Below the pieces are notes generated by a model that worked only from the letters and a program-made list of their open reading frames with translations, did not search any database and had not been told where the DNA came from. This document shows, piece after piece, positions 1-8,248 of a stretch of 33,498 nucleotides of DNA; position 1 is the first letter of the stretch; each line of letters starts with the position of its first letter. Source of the stretch: Deltaproteobacteria bacterium (GTDB lineage: Bacteria > Desulfobacterota > Desulfobulbia > Desulfobulbales > SURF-16); assembly GCA_030667965.1 (NCBI GenBank), contig DAOUUW010000012.1, positions 1-33,498 on the forward strand, in the 5' to 3' direction. Both the position numbers and the translations under genes were made by a program.

Positions 1-2
1 AC

Positions 3-309
3 CCGCAAGACGCTGACCCCTGGAATAATCTTGGGAATCTGTTTTCAAATCACCTGCAGCGTTACGAGGAGGCTGAAGAGGCGTACCGCAAGGCAATTGA
101 GATTGACCCGCAAGACGCTGACCCCTGGAATAATCTTGGCATCCTGCTTAAAAATCACCTGCAGCGTTACAAGGAGGCTGAAGAGGCGTACCGCAAGGCA
201 ATTGAGATTGACCCGCAAAAGGCTGGATACTGGAATAATCTTGGCATCCTGCTCACAGATCACCTGCAGCGTTACGAGGAGGCTGAAGAGGCGTACCGCA
301 AGGCAATTG
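3..309 (+). repeat. Three tandem 105-bp coding repeats (TPR units)
   Basis: Units start at 3, 108 and 213 with an exact 105-base (35-codon) period. They are almost identical at DNA level and differ at a few codons (QDADP against QKAGY, NLFSN against ILLKN or ILLTD). The third unit diverges after about 306. The canonical TPR unit is 34 residues, so one extra residue per unit is unusual. Such identity implies recent unit duplication, and copy number is prone to change or assembly collapse. Confidence 0.9.
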
Positions 310-851
310 CAAGCGGAGGGTTTGAGGCCCGATATTCCCTCTATAATCTGCTCATTTTTCTATTTGTTACCATGGGGGATGAAAAGGGCACAGAACAGGT
401 GCGCGAGGAAATTAACACGTTCATCAAGGAGCATCAACAGTTCCAAACGCCGCATCTGCTCAACTGCCTGGACGGAGCATTGCTGGCAGCCTGCGGCAAG
501 CAGGAAAAGGTGATGCTCCTGCTTCAATCCTTCAAAAATAGAGCGACAACTGCCGAAAATAATGCTTGGCTCCATGTGCTTGCTGCTACAACCGATTCTC
601 CCGAAGATTTTCCTTTGCCACAGCAATTTGAAGAATTGCGGGCCAATGAACTCGAGGAATTTGTAAGGCTCTCCGCTTTGCTAGCCCGGATAATTCCGCC
701 GGTCCTTCTTGAGGTGATCAAAGATTGGCTTTCAGAAGCATTATGTGGTTACACCCCTGAATCATCTGGTCGCAATATCGAATGGCAGTCGGTTCGGCCC
801 GCCTTGCAACGCCTTGATATGGACAATATCCATGAATGGCCCACTGCATAA
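3..851 (+). CDS. TPR-repeat protein, 5' end outside the window
   Basis: The frame is open from the window edge to TAA at 849-851, so the N-terminus is missing. The first 105 or so residues are three nearly identical 35-residue TPR units with the core WNNLG...RYEEAEEAYRKAI; TPRs form helical scaffolds for protein contacts. The remaining 180 residues are helix-rich with no motif I recognise (segments such as HLLNCLDGALLAACGK and VRLSALLARIIPPVLLEVIK). The stop overlaps the start of the nitrilase-like gene (832) by 20 bases, suggesting translational coupling, or possibly one ancestral gene split by a frameshift. The TPR assignment is sure; the cellular role is unknown. A partner or sensor role for the downstream hydrolase is inference from the overlap. 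Confidence 0.85.
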   Translation, partial: PQDADPWNNLGNLFSNHLQRYEEAEEAYRKAIEIDPQDADPWNNLGILLKNHLQRYKEAEEAYRKAIEIDPQKAGYWNNLGILLTDHLQRYEEAEEAYRKAIASGGFEARYSLYNLLIFLFVTMGDEKGTEQVREEINTFIKEHQQFQTPHLLNCLDGALLAACGKQEKVMLLLQSFKNRATTAENNAWLHVLAATTDSPEDFPLPQQFEELRANELEEFVRLSALLARIIPPVLLEVIKDWLSEALCGYTPESSGRNIEWQSVRPALQRLDMDNIHEWPTA

Positions 852-2388
852 CGCTGCCTCTAAGGTACGGGAGGATTTCGCCTCCTGCCGCGACACATGG
901 CAAGCTGTTGCCCTGCTTTATGTTGGTGCGGTACAGCAGATTGATCATGCGGAACCGGTTACGGATGCTTATGCCACTCTTGATCTAGCTGCCATCGAAA
1001 ACGCCTCGCCATTGCATCAGTTGGACACAGTCGCAAGTCGAGAAACCATCAAATTTCTAATAAAAGAAATTCTAAACCCAAAAAACTCCGCTACCCGATT
1101 GACATCTGTGGCCCTCAGTCTCATCGCCGGTCTTGGCAGGCCATTATTCGGCAGGTTGTCCTCACTCCTGGCAACCTGCCCTGATCCAGGTAACGAAAAA
1201 AGACTTTCCCGACTCTTTCAACAGAAACTGGGCAACACAACCTATCGGTTAATGCTCAGCGCCTATTCCAACCACTATGACTTCAGCGGCGAAACTGACT
1301 CGCTGAGGCAACAGTTGATAGAAAAATTGCCGGTCTGTGGCTGGAGTGTGGTCCCTCCCAAGATTTTGCTTCGTTTTGTCAGAGTGGTACCACTACGAGA
1401 CAATTCAAGACCACAAATTTTCTACCTTGAGCATTTGAGTCCCACTGCGAATGCCCGACTGGCCCAGCTAACCGCCGACCAGGGCATGTCGCTCGCGGCA
1501 ATCCCCATGCACCGGCAAATAAAAGTTGAATTGGAGATTACCAAGGAGGAAAACGATATACAGAGTTTTAGAATAATTCCTCCTGACTCGCTGCCACAAG
1601 GCTGGGACAGTCACCTGACAGATCAGATTCGAAGGTGCTCCGAACGTAAAGTTCTATTTGCCGTATTGCCGGAACTCATGGGCTCACCCGATGTAAACGA
1701 GGTTTTGCTTGAAGCCATGTCACAATGTAAAAACGGCTTCCCCCTCCTGGTTGCCGGACCCAGCTTTCATGTGCAAGAGAATGGAAGCTGGTATAACAGA
1801 ATGGTCATCTACTGCCGTCAGGATCCAGGTGAATACGAGACCATTTGCACTCACAATAAATTCGAGCGGTTTGCAGAGAATAATCTCTCGGAAGATTGTG
1901 AACTTGGAGGCGGCATGACCTTCCTGGTAACATCTATCGGTGTCATCGCCTTGGGGATCTGCAAGGATTGGCTTTTTTTGCGAAGCGCAGGTTCCCCGAA
2001 AGCATATGAACAATTCCAGGCAGCCCAGCCTGTCTTGGCGCTCGCTTCCTCGTTTACTGCCACTGTCCTGGAATTTGAAAATATACTTGGAACCTTGCGC
2101 GACACGCGCACGCCCCTGGTTTTCACCAACGCATGCGGCCCGGTTTCTTCTCTCTTGCGTGGTGGACGCTGTTGTGCGGTTAACGATGACACCAAACCAC
2201 AAAAGCTTTATGACGCAAGAAGCTTTATTGCCGCACCTAAAAATTGGTTCACCATTTCAGACGGGAATGACCAGAAGGTTCTCGGTGGCTCTAAAGGCGT
2301 TTATGTAACTAAAGCAGCTTGCAATCAGGAAAAAACTGGCGATAATACTGTTTGGGCTAGAATATTAGTGAGTGCTAGCGATAAATAA
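832..2388 (+). CDS. Nitrilase-superfamily (CN hydrolase) protein with helical N-terminal region
   Basis: The protein is 518 aa when started at ATG 832, which overlaps the upstream TPR gene by 20 bases. The open frame extends further up, but that part looks like out-of-frame TPR sequence. No clear Shine-Dalgarno is visible, which fits translational coupling. The C-terminal half shows the Glu-Lys-Cys triad pattern of carbon-nitrogen hydrolases: Glu in VLPELMG (about residue 281), Lys in THNKFERF (about 343) and Cys in ALGICKDWLF (about 377), followed by TPLVFTNACG. Family members cleave nitriles or amides through a Cys nucleophile. The N-terminal 250 residues are helical and unrecognised. Nitrilase domains also occur as parts of bacterial defence proteins such as DRT1-type reverse transcriptases; whether this one is defensive is only an idea. 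The substrate is unknown. Confidence 0.7.
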   Translation: MNGPLHNAASKVREDFASCRDTWQAVALLYVGAVQQIDHAEPVTDAYATLDLAAIENASPLHQLDTVASRETIKFLIKEILNPKNSATRLTSVALSLIAGLGRPLFGRLSSLLATCPDPGNEKRLSRLFQQKLGNTTYRLMLSAYSNHYDFSGETDSLRQQLIEKLPVCGWSVVPPKILLRFVRVVPLRDNSRPQIFYLEHLSPTANARLAQLTADQGMSLAAIPMHRQIKVELEITKEENDIQSFRIIPPDSLPQGWDSHLTDQIRRCSERKVLFAVLPELMGSPDVNEVLLEAMSQCKNGFPLLVAGPSFHVQENGSWYNRMVIYCRQDPGEYETICTHNKFERFAENNLSEDCELGGGMTFLVTSIGVIALGICKDWLFLRSAGSPKAYEQFQAAQPVLALASSFTATVLEFENILGTLRDTRTPLVFTNACGPVSSLLRGGRCCAVNDDTKPQKLYDARSFIAAPKNWFTISDGNDQKVLGGSKGVYVTKAACNQEKTGDNTVWARILVSASDK

Positions 2389-2750
2389 TCATTTGGTGCT
2401 GATAAGCTAAAAAAATAGGCTGCACATGCGACCTTTAAGTGACAAACGAGGCACTTATAAAAGGGCTCATTTCAAATCGGTTATTGTTTCGCAGAATCAA
2501 AACTCAAAAGTCAACATATCTCCCTACTATACGCCCCAGGATTTGAAACAAAATAAGGGAGACGACCCCTTGTCTGGGGACAACTTTGTTTGGAAACACC
2601 TGAACCTCTGCACGGAATAATAATTGGGTTCATAATAATTGGCATAATAAATGTAAAATAAAAGAAATAAAAGGAGAAACGAAATAAAAAGAAATAAAAG
2701 GGGTCAGAGTAAAATTAAATATTGCATTTGGTAGGAGAAGGTCAACGGCA
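2389..2750. other. Gene-poor stretch with purine-rich microrepeats
   Basis: I see no convincing gene here; the only open frame (2426-2620) has no family resemblance and no good ribosome site. Positions about 2654-2700 are built from repeated AAATAAAAG-like units and end in GGGGTCAGAGTAAAATTAA, a phrase I associate with mobile-element flanks in Deltaproteobacteria. It directly adjoins the 3' end of the group II intron relic at 2751. Confidence 0.5.
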
Positions 2751-2789
2751 GTCACGGTAGGAATGCCGGTTACCCGGCACCCCCCGTAC
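2751..2789 (-). ncRNA. Group II intron domain VI and 3' splice end
   Basis: The minus strand forms TGCCGG, a GTAA tetraloop and CCGGCA, with a lower stem pairing ACGG with CCGT. The single A at 2758 in CCTACC is a good candidate for the bulged branch-point adenosine, 7-8 nt from the 3' terminus as in known introns. The intron would end in ...GTGAC at 2751, matching the usual AY 3' end. Confidence 0.7.
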
Positions 2790-2790
2790 A

Positions 2791-2824
2791 GATCCCGAGC
2801 ATGCGGAACTACCGCACTGGGCTC
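2791..2824 (-). ncRNA. Group II intron domain V hairpin
   Basis: This is a 34-nt segment, the canonical domain V length. It begins GAGCCCAG and ends CTCGGGATC, so it keeps the catalytic AGC triad near the 5' side, an upper GCGG/CCGC stem, and a lower stem closed by GA/TC. A mismatch in the lower stem (A7 opposite C28) differs from active introns and fits decay. It lies immediately 5' of the domain VI hairpin on the same strand. Confidence 0.75.
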
Positions 2825-3218
2825 CTGCCTCAGGTCAAACGCAGAAACATTGAATTGGGTAATATAGTTTCAGATACCCGCGCAGTGGGAATACACCGCT
2901 TCGCTTGTTTCTCGTACTCTGTTCAGCCCGATCTAAGCTGCTCCCAGCCACTGTGTGCTGGTCACCGTCGTCTCTGAGCAAAGTTTCCCTTGGCCGAAGG
3001 ACTTTTCTCCACGAACTCCGCCGGTGGTTGGCCGCATATCTCCGGTTGAACACCTTTGTTCATTCGCTTCATCGATATTATTCCTTCGTCCGACTTCCCA
3101 GGCGCGTACATATCGGGCGTTCGGCCACTGGCCTTCCCCGACCGGGCCGACTGTATTCCTCAGTCGGTCACCCCTGGGATCTCCCGGTTTCCGTGCAAAG
3201 AGCTTGCGTACATGCAAT

Positions 3219-4007
3219 CCGGAGGAGAGAGAAACGCTTTTTACCTATGCAATGTGGATTGCCGCCAACCGTGGCCTGGTGTATGTAGCCGAAATTCTTG
3301 TCGGCGATTTTAAGGAACTGGCTCCCAGACGCACTGGAGCCATAAGGGGCCTCGATAAATTCTGCGCGGAAAAAAACTTTGAAGCATTCCCGATTGTTGT
3401 TATTGCGGAAAATTTTGTCCAGGGTGTTTCAATGGTGCTGCAATCCTCCTCCGTTGGACCGATCCGACCAAATGTCGCCCTGTGGGGATGACAGAAGCAT
3501 GCGGACCGCCTTGAGTCGTATATTGACCAGATCAGGACGGGTTCCCTTTTGGGCATCAGCACCCTGATTTTTTCAGGTCCTCGCGGGCTGCAAATAACTG
3601 CTTCTGAGTCAAAACGCATAGACATCTGGTGGCGTGGAAGGAAGAACGGCGACCTAATGGCGCTAATTGTCTATCTTTTGACTGAAAACAGGGAATGGGA
3701 AAATGCCGAGGTTCGTGTTTTACGGGTTGTTGAAAATGAAGCCGGCAAGGAACCCGCCCGTGCAGCCTTGCAGAATCTTATCAATTTTGCCAGAATTGAC
3801 GCAACAGCAGAGATTCTTGTCAGCAACGAACCTTTTCAAAACATTATTCCTGACCATTCAGAAGATGCCCTATGTACATTTATCGGCTTTGAAGTACCTG
3901 ACAGGGAAGATGAACGGGCATGGTATAACAACTACAGCAAAATTATTTCTGAAATGCCTTCAGTCATCCTGGTTAATTCCCAGGAAAAAGAACGCCTTCC
4001 GACCTGA
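3219..4007 (+). pseudogene. 3' remnant of an SLC12-type (Na-K-Cl cotransporter-like) permease
   Basis: One frame reads from about 3219 to TGA 4005-4007 with one internal TGA at 3489-3491. The translated pieces resemble the cytoplasmic C-terminal domain of bacterial SLC12/APC-type cation-chloride or amino-acid transporters: AANRGLVYVAEILVGDFKEL, then after the stop RIDIWWRGRKNGDLMALIVY and VRVLRVVENEAG. The membrane part is missing: the 5' edge abuts the group II intron relic. The internal TGA falls where homologues, as I remember them, carry Trp (WG-stop), so a TGG to TGA change is the simplest reading. The gene is 5'-truncated and interrupted, hence not functional as a transporter. Family naming is from remembered motifs. 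Confidence 0.6.
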
Positions 4008-4043
4008 TAAACCTGCTTGCGCTTAACGCCCGAAACGCTTCTA

Positions 4044-4096
4044 TTCAGGGATATATCCGGGGTGAAACCCGGTTTCCATAAAAAGATATCCCTGAA
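4044..4096. repeat. Nested palindrome after the permease remnant
   Basis: Outer arms TTCAGGGATAT (4044-4054) and ATATCCCTGAA (4086-4096) are exact inverted repeats. Inside them CCGGG and CCCGG (about 4057-4072) form a second stem around GTGAAA. It lies about 40 bases past the pseudogene stop. It could be a rho-independent terminator, though without a clear T-run, or a short palindromic repeat element. Confidence 0.55.
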
Positions 4097-4108
4097 ATCA
4101 AAAATGTT

Positions 4109-4192
4109 AAAGCAAAAATCAAAAGGCAAAAATTAAGGAATGCCAAATAGAAAACACCTTATTTTTAATTTTTGCCTTTTGCCTTTTGCTTT
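4109..4192. repeat. Long imperfect AT-rich inverted repeat
   Basis: The arm at 4109-4138 (AAAGCAAAAATC...AATTAAGG) pairs imperfectly with 4157-4192 (CCTTATTTTTAATTTTTGCC...). A related phrase (AATCAAAAGGTAAAAATT) is seen again at about 7321-7339, at the 3' end of atpG, which points to a dispersed repeat family rather than a site specific to this locus. A terminator role on either strand is possible. Confidence 0.45.
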
Positions 4193-4250
4193 ACTTATAA
4201 GGAGTATCCGAAAATTTAAAAAAGGCAGGTTGATTTATTTTATTACGGTG

Positions 4251-4313
4251 TTAAAAAGTTGCATGAAATCTGTTTACCATAAAACCGTAAACACTACAGT
4301 TAGAACTTTTTAA
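4251..4313 (+). promoter_or_regulatory. Structured leader upstream of trkH
   Basis: TTAAAAAGTT (4251-4260) and AACTTTTTAA (4304-4313) are exact inverted repeats enclosing a second stem, GTTTAC (4272-4277) with GTAAAC (4287-4292). The structure ends 24 bases before the trkH ATG. It could be an RNA leader structure or a protein-binding palindrome. I do not recognise a known riboswitch. Confidence 0.35.
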
Positions 4314-4337
4314 ACCCTTTTATCATGTGGATCTTGT

Positions 4338-5795
4338 ATGCATTTTAACTCCATAATTAATGTACTTGGGATTCTGTTCATTGTCACAGGCTGTTCAATG
4401 GCATTGCCCATGTTTTGTTCCCTGTACTACCATGAAGCGGACCTGCTACCGATTCTTTACTCAGCGCTTACAATTCTGTCCCTTGGTTTACCGCTTCGTT
4501 GGTTTTTTCGTAAAAATAATGAGTTAAACATTAAAGACGGCATATTTATCGCCGTGTTCGGCTGGGTGCTGGTTTCCGCCCTGTCCACCCTTCCCTTTAT
4601 GCTGCACGGTTCTATTCCTTCCTTTACCGATGCCTTTTTTGAAATGATGTCCGGTTACACCACAACCGGAGCAACCATTCTCACCGACATTGAAGCTGTG
4701 CCGCACGGCCTTCTCTTCTGGCGAAGCCAGACCCATTTGCTTGGCGGCATGGGATTTTTGACATTAACAATCATTTTCCTGCCCCACGGTATGGGAGGAC
4801 TGCGCATATTCCGGGCGGAATCAAGTCCGGGCCAGGTTATCACAAAAGAGAAATTCAAACCTCGCAACAGAGACACCATGGTCATGCTGTGGTGGATTTA
4901 TATAGGGCTTAATGTTCTCCAGATACTGCTGCTCTTGTTGGGCGGAATGTCTTTTTTCGATGCTGCATGTACTGCCTTTGGTACGGTTTCAACATCAGGT
5001 TATGCAACAAAAAATGCCAGCATCGGTTTTTATGACAGCGCTTACTTCGACTGGATCATCATACTCTTCATGTTCCTGGGCGGCACAGCCTTTATCCTAT
5101 TTTACCAGCTGATGCACGGAGACTGGAAAGGACTTGTCATAAACACGGAATTTCGCTGGTATCTGGCCATTCTGATCTTTTTCTGCGGGATGGTTTCATG
5201 GATTCTCTGGCAAGACGGCACCTACCCAAACCTGATAGATTCCGTCCGGTACGGAACTTTTCAGGTTATGTCCCTTTTGACAACCACCGGTTTTACAACC
5301 GCTGATTATGAACTCTGGCCCCAGGCCGCCCAGATGTTTCTTTATATGGTATGTTTTATCGGCGCCTGCGCCGGATCAACCACCAGCGGCATCAAAGTTG
5401 TCCATTATATTCTTATTTGCAAATTCATGTTTGCCTCAGTGCGGAAAATATTTTTTCAACCCATGGCCGTGACGTCAATCCGACTTAACCGGCGTCCTGT
5501 TGATTCATCCATCGTAAACCTTGCCATCTGTTATTTTATAACCAATATTTTCATGGTACTGGCAGGAGGCTGCTTTATGGTCCTTTCGGATAACCTGGAT
5601 TATTCCTCTGCCATGAGTACGATTATTTCCGCACTGATGAATATCGGTCCGGGCTTTGGCGCAGTTGGGCCTTCGCAAAACTTCGCTTTTATTTCCGATA
5701 CCGGCAAGTGGTTCCTCGCCTGGAACATGCTGGTGGGCAGGCTGGAGATGTTTTCCGCCCTGGTGCTTTTCTATCCGTCGTTCTGGAAGAAATAG
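4338..5795 (+). CDS. trkH: Trk-type K+ transporter membrane subunit TrkH
   Basis: The 485-aa inner-membrane protein is built of membrane-pore-membrane repeats and moves K+ into the cell together with the NAD-binding subunit TrkA. The four selectivity-filter loops are visible: TTTGAT (about residues 108-113), STSGYA (218-223), TTTGFT (315-320) and NIGPGFG (435-441), each with the key Gly. The C-terminal MLVGRLEMFS segment is typical of TrkH. Length matches the family (about 480 aa). The start ATG 4338 places the first membrane helix right after MHFNSIINVL. The gene is convergent with trkA, with 12 bases between the stop codons, so the two are not one operon although their products should act together. 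A structured leader precedes it. Confidence 0.93.
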   Translation: MHFNSIINVLGILFIVTGCSMALPMFCSLYYHEADLLPILYSALTILSLGLPLRWFFRKNNELNIKDGIFIAVFGWVLVSALSTLPFMLHGSIPSFTDAFFEMMSGYTTTGATILTDIEAVPHGLLFWRSQTHLLGGMGFLTLTIIFLPHGMGGLRIFRAESSPGQVITKEKFKPRNRDTMVMLWWIYIGLNVLQILLLLLGGMSFFDAACTAFGTVSTSGYATKNASIGFYDSAYFDWIIILFMFLGGTAFILFYQLMHGDWKGLVINTEFRWYLAILIFFCGMVSWILWQDGTYPNLIDSVRYGTFQVMSLLTTTGFTTADYELWPQAAQMFLYMVCFIGACAGSTTSGIKVVHYILICKFMFASVRKIFFQPMAVTSIRLNRRPVDSSIVNLAICYFITNIFMVLAGGCFMVLSDNLDYSSAMSTIISALMNIGPGFGAVGPSQNFAFISDTGKWFLAWNMLVGRLEMFSALVLFYPSFWKK

Positions 5796-5807
5796 GGAAG
5801 GATGCCG

Positions 5808-7217
5808 CTACAACAAAAAGATTCTTCGAACCTCTCTTAAGTAATGCGTATTGCAGATAACAATGACCCTTTCCCCCCCCTGAATATGAGTACTGCCCAC
5901 AGCGGTTTCCCATTTTCCGTCACGAAAAATGCCGCCGATAATAATATTTTTGGACAACAGGTCATTTAGTTTGGCAAGGGGTTTACGGGTGATAGGTGAA
6001 TCCGGAACGACAATGAGATCAACAACATCCGCTTCAAATCCGTGCATATGAGAAATTGACAAAAGTTCGCTTCTGCGTATAAAGGTAAAAATCTCGTCAC
6101 CGGCCAGTGTTTTTTTATTAAGGGCAATATCCGAACCGCTTGTTGTGGCGAGTACCACATATTCCTCTTTATTGACCAGTGAGATTGTTTTTCTGTCTTT
6201 GATCTGCCCGTTGCCGTCTTTGCCTGCCATCATATGTTTGACAAGCATGCAGCTCATAATATTTGTTTCATTTTCTCCAGTGGCGGCGATCAGCGTGTCC
6301 ATATGCTCCAAACCGGCCGCTTCCAGAACATCCTTATCAGACCCGTCGCCATGAAGAACCTCAGTGTCCATCAGCAGGGATGACAACTCTTCGGCCCGTT
6401 TCTCATCTTTTTCAATCAATTTAACCTGCACCGTTTTGCCAAGGAGCTCGGCCACGCGACTTCCTACCAGTCCGCCGCCCAGAATCATCACCCGTTGCCG
6501 TCTTTGATTTTTCACGCCGGTCAACTCAATTAAACGCGGCAAATCTTCAGTGGCTGCCATGATCAAAACCTGATCCTGTGGTAAAATTTCATCATGCCCA
6601 CCAGGGATGATGGTGCGAATCCCCCGGGCAATGCCAACGACCCGAAAAAGGGGAAACTCCTTATATGTCTTCGCTATTTCAATGAGGTTTTTATTGGCCA
6701 ATGGTGAATCTTCACCAATTCGCGTGGCCATGACCTGCATCTGCCCCAGGGCAACATCTATTATTTCATTGCCTGCCGTACGTTTGATCAGACGGGCGAT
6801 TTCCTGGGCGGCAAGCTCTTCAGGATGAATGAAAAGATTGATTTTTAAATCTTCACCCTTGAGGATGGAATCTTCCTTGCCGAAATCCAGGGAACGCACC
6901 CGGGCAATTTTATTTTCTATACCGAAACGATCTGCAATGATTGCACCGAGCATATTGACGGCATCATTGTCTGTTACCGCGATAAGAAAATCCATTTTAG
7001 CGGCATTAGCCTCTTTCCAGCACGAAATACTCATGGCACTGCCGCTGATAAGCCGCGCATCAATATTGCCGTCGGCATAACGGATCAGGTCAGTATTCGG
7101 CTCTATAACTGTTACAGCATAGTTTTCATGGACAAGCCGCTTGGCCAGGTACATACCAATGCCGCCGAGGCCTAAAATAAGTATATTTTCAACTGGTGCT
7201 TCTTTTTTTCCAAACAT
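5808..7217 (-). CDS. trkA: TrkA, NAD-binding regulatory subunit of the K+ transporter
   Basis: The 469-aa cytoplasmic protein has two tandem RCK (KTN) units. The first nucleotide-binding loop is GLGGIG (about residues 16-21, after NILIL), and the second is VMILGGGLVGSRVAELL near residue 240. Each is followed by a smaller TrkA-C type ligand-binding domain (LANKNLIEIAKTYKEFPL and PITRKPLAKLNDLLSKNIII). It forms the gating ring under TrkH and responds to nucleotides. Length is usual for two-RCK TrkA (about 458 aa). The ATG at 7217 is preceded by an AGGTCGGA-like ribosome site. The gene reads toward trkH and stops 12 bases from it. Confidence 0.93.
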   Translation of the reverse strand: MFGKKEAPVENILILGLGGIGMYLAKRLVHENYAVTVIEPNTDLIRYADGNIDARLISGSAMSISCWKEANAAKMDFLIAVTDNDAVNMLGAIIADRFGIENKIARVRSLDFGKEDSILKGEDLKINLFIHPEELAAQEIARLIKRTAGNEIIDVALGQMQVMATRIGEDSPLANKNLIEIAKTYKEFPLFRVVGIARGIRTIIPGGHDEILPQDQVLIMAATEDLPRLIELTGVKNQRRQRVMILGGGLVGSRVAELLGKTVQVKLIEKDEKRAEELSSLLMDTEVLHGDGSDKDVLEAAGLEHMDTLIAATGENETNIMSCMLVKHMMAGKDGNGQIKDRKTISLVNKEEYVVLATTSGSDIALNKKTLAGDEIFTFIRRSELLSISHMHGFEADVVDLIVVPDSPITRKPLAKLNDLLSKNIIIGGIFRDGKWETAVGSTHIQGGERVIVICNTHYLREVRRIFLL

Positions 7218-7336
7218 GGTAAAAATCCGACCTGGGAGATTGGTGTTCCCTGAAACTTATGAGTATTTGCAACTGTTCAGGTCAATAGACTGAACATCTT
7301 ATAAATAACAAAAACTTAAAAATCAAAAGGTAAAAA

Positions 7337-8248
7337 TTAAAAATTGGGAACATCCACCTTGGCCTCTTTTTTTTTACGGCGTCTCGATGTTCGAAAACCT
7401 GTGACAAGATCAAGCAGTTCCGCTGTGATTGTTGCCTGTCGCTGGGAGCTGAAAAGACCTCGTAACTCCACCACGTGCTCATCAATATTTTTTTCGGCAT
7501 TCTGCAGGGAGCGGAGGCGACTGGCCTGTTCACTGGCCAGAGACTCGGCCTGGGCGCGGAAAAGACTGACAAAGAAAAATTGCCGAATAAGACCGGAAAA
7601 CAGCTCATCCACCGGTATGGAAAATTGAGGAAGCGAAGGACCGGACCAGGGCTGTGCAGCCGTATCGCCCAGGAGATCACGGTCAATGGGAGCAAGAGAC
7701 TGCATGTGAGGAGTACCCGCCGTGCTGCGGGAATGTTTATTAAAAAAAAGATCGATATGGTTTATGTGATGCTGCTTCTGCCATTTTTCCAGGGTTAACA
7801 ACACCTGGTACACATTAAAATTGATACCTCCAACGGAACCGGGAACCCAGAACTGCTCCTCTGCGACAAGGCCGGATGCCTCGAGCCGTGCTGCCAGTCG
7901 CGCCCCGACGACGAGACAATGCACGTCCCCCTGCCGACCCCATTCTTTGAGCTTCTCTATAATGAAATGGGCCAGTTTTTCATTGAAACGCCCGCATAGA
8001 CCCTGATCCGAACCGAATGCCACCAGAACCCGCCGGGACGGAATGCTCCGGTCCCGGGCAGGCAGGGTATATTGCCTGAGGGCCACCTGCAGGCCCAGTG
8101 AAACTGTCTGCCGGTATTTTTCCAGGGAATCAACCGCTCTTTCATACTGCCTTATATTCACAGCTGAAAGAGTTTTCATGCTTTTGACAATGGACTGCAG
8201 CTTGCCGGTTGTATCAATCCGTTTTTGCAGCGTCTGGAGTGTTTCCAT
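7337..8248 (-). CDS. atpG: N-ATPase gamma subunit (rotor shaft)
   Basis: The 303-aa central stalk subunit is the last gene of the operon. The N-terminus ([20 protein letters not shown], then VKSMKTLSA) is the conserved first coiled-coil helix, and the C-terminal helix region [20 protein letters not shown] also fits. The middle part is divergent, as usual for N-type enzymes. The start lies 35 bases inside atpA, an unusually long overlap, but the N-terminus is so conserved that this start is secure. The 3' end ([12 protein letters not shown]) runs into an AT-rich repeat-like tract resembling 4109-4138, so the last residues may have been changed by a repeat insertion. Confidence 0.9.
   Translation of the reverse strand: METLQTLQKRIDTTGKLQSIVKSMKTLSAVNIRQYERAVDSLEKYRQTVSLGLQVALRQYTLPARDRSIPSRRVLVAFGSDQGLCGRFNEKLAHFIIEKLKEWGRQGDVHCLVVGARLAARLEASGLVAEEQFWVPGSVGGINFNVYQVLLTLEKWQKQHHINHIDLFFNKHSRSTAGTPHMQSLAPIDRDLLGDTAAQPWSGPSLPQFSIPVDELFSGLIRQFFFVSLFRAQAESLASEQASRLRSLQNAEKNIDEHVVELRGLFSSQRQATITAELLDLVTGFRTSRRRKKKEAKVDVPNF

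Larger units (their letters stand above)
2751..3217 (-). mobile_element. Group II intron relic, deleted and decayed
   Basis: Read on the minus strand, about 3217-2930 resembles the region before and at the N-terminus of bacterial group II intron reverse-transcriptase ORFs: one frame gives LFARKPGDP and VRAWEVG, another gives MYAPGKSDEGII and PSAKGN, so frameshifts are present. The reverse-transcriptase, maturase and DNA-binding domains are absent. About 110 bases later come domains V and VI and a 3' boundary at 2751. The intron therefore has an internal deletion and lacks most of domain I: at about 3217 it abuts permease coding sequence. It can no longer encode its protein, and splicing is unlikely. 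The assignment rests on the domain V/VI structure plus family-typical peptide phrases. Confidence 0.75.

Noticed and set aside
3-309. Regular 105-base repeats as a CRISPR-like array
   Set aside because: The whole unit is repeated without unique spacers, and it reads as TPR protein in one frame.
31-513. Arg/Thr-rich 160-aa frame over the TPR repeats
   Set aside because: It is an out-of-frame shadow that repeats because the DNA repeats.
3489-3491. In-frame TGA in the permease remnant as a second selenocysteine codon
   Set aside because: Homologues appear to carry Trp here, not a redox Cys, there is no obvious SECIS-like hairpin just downstream, and the gene is already truncated.
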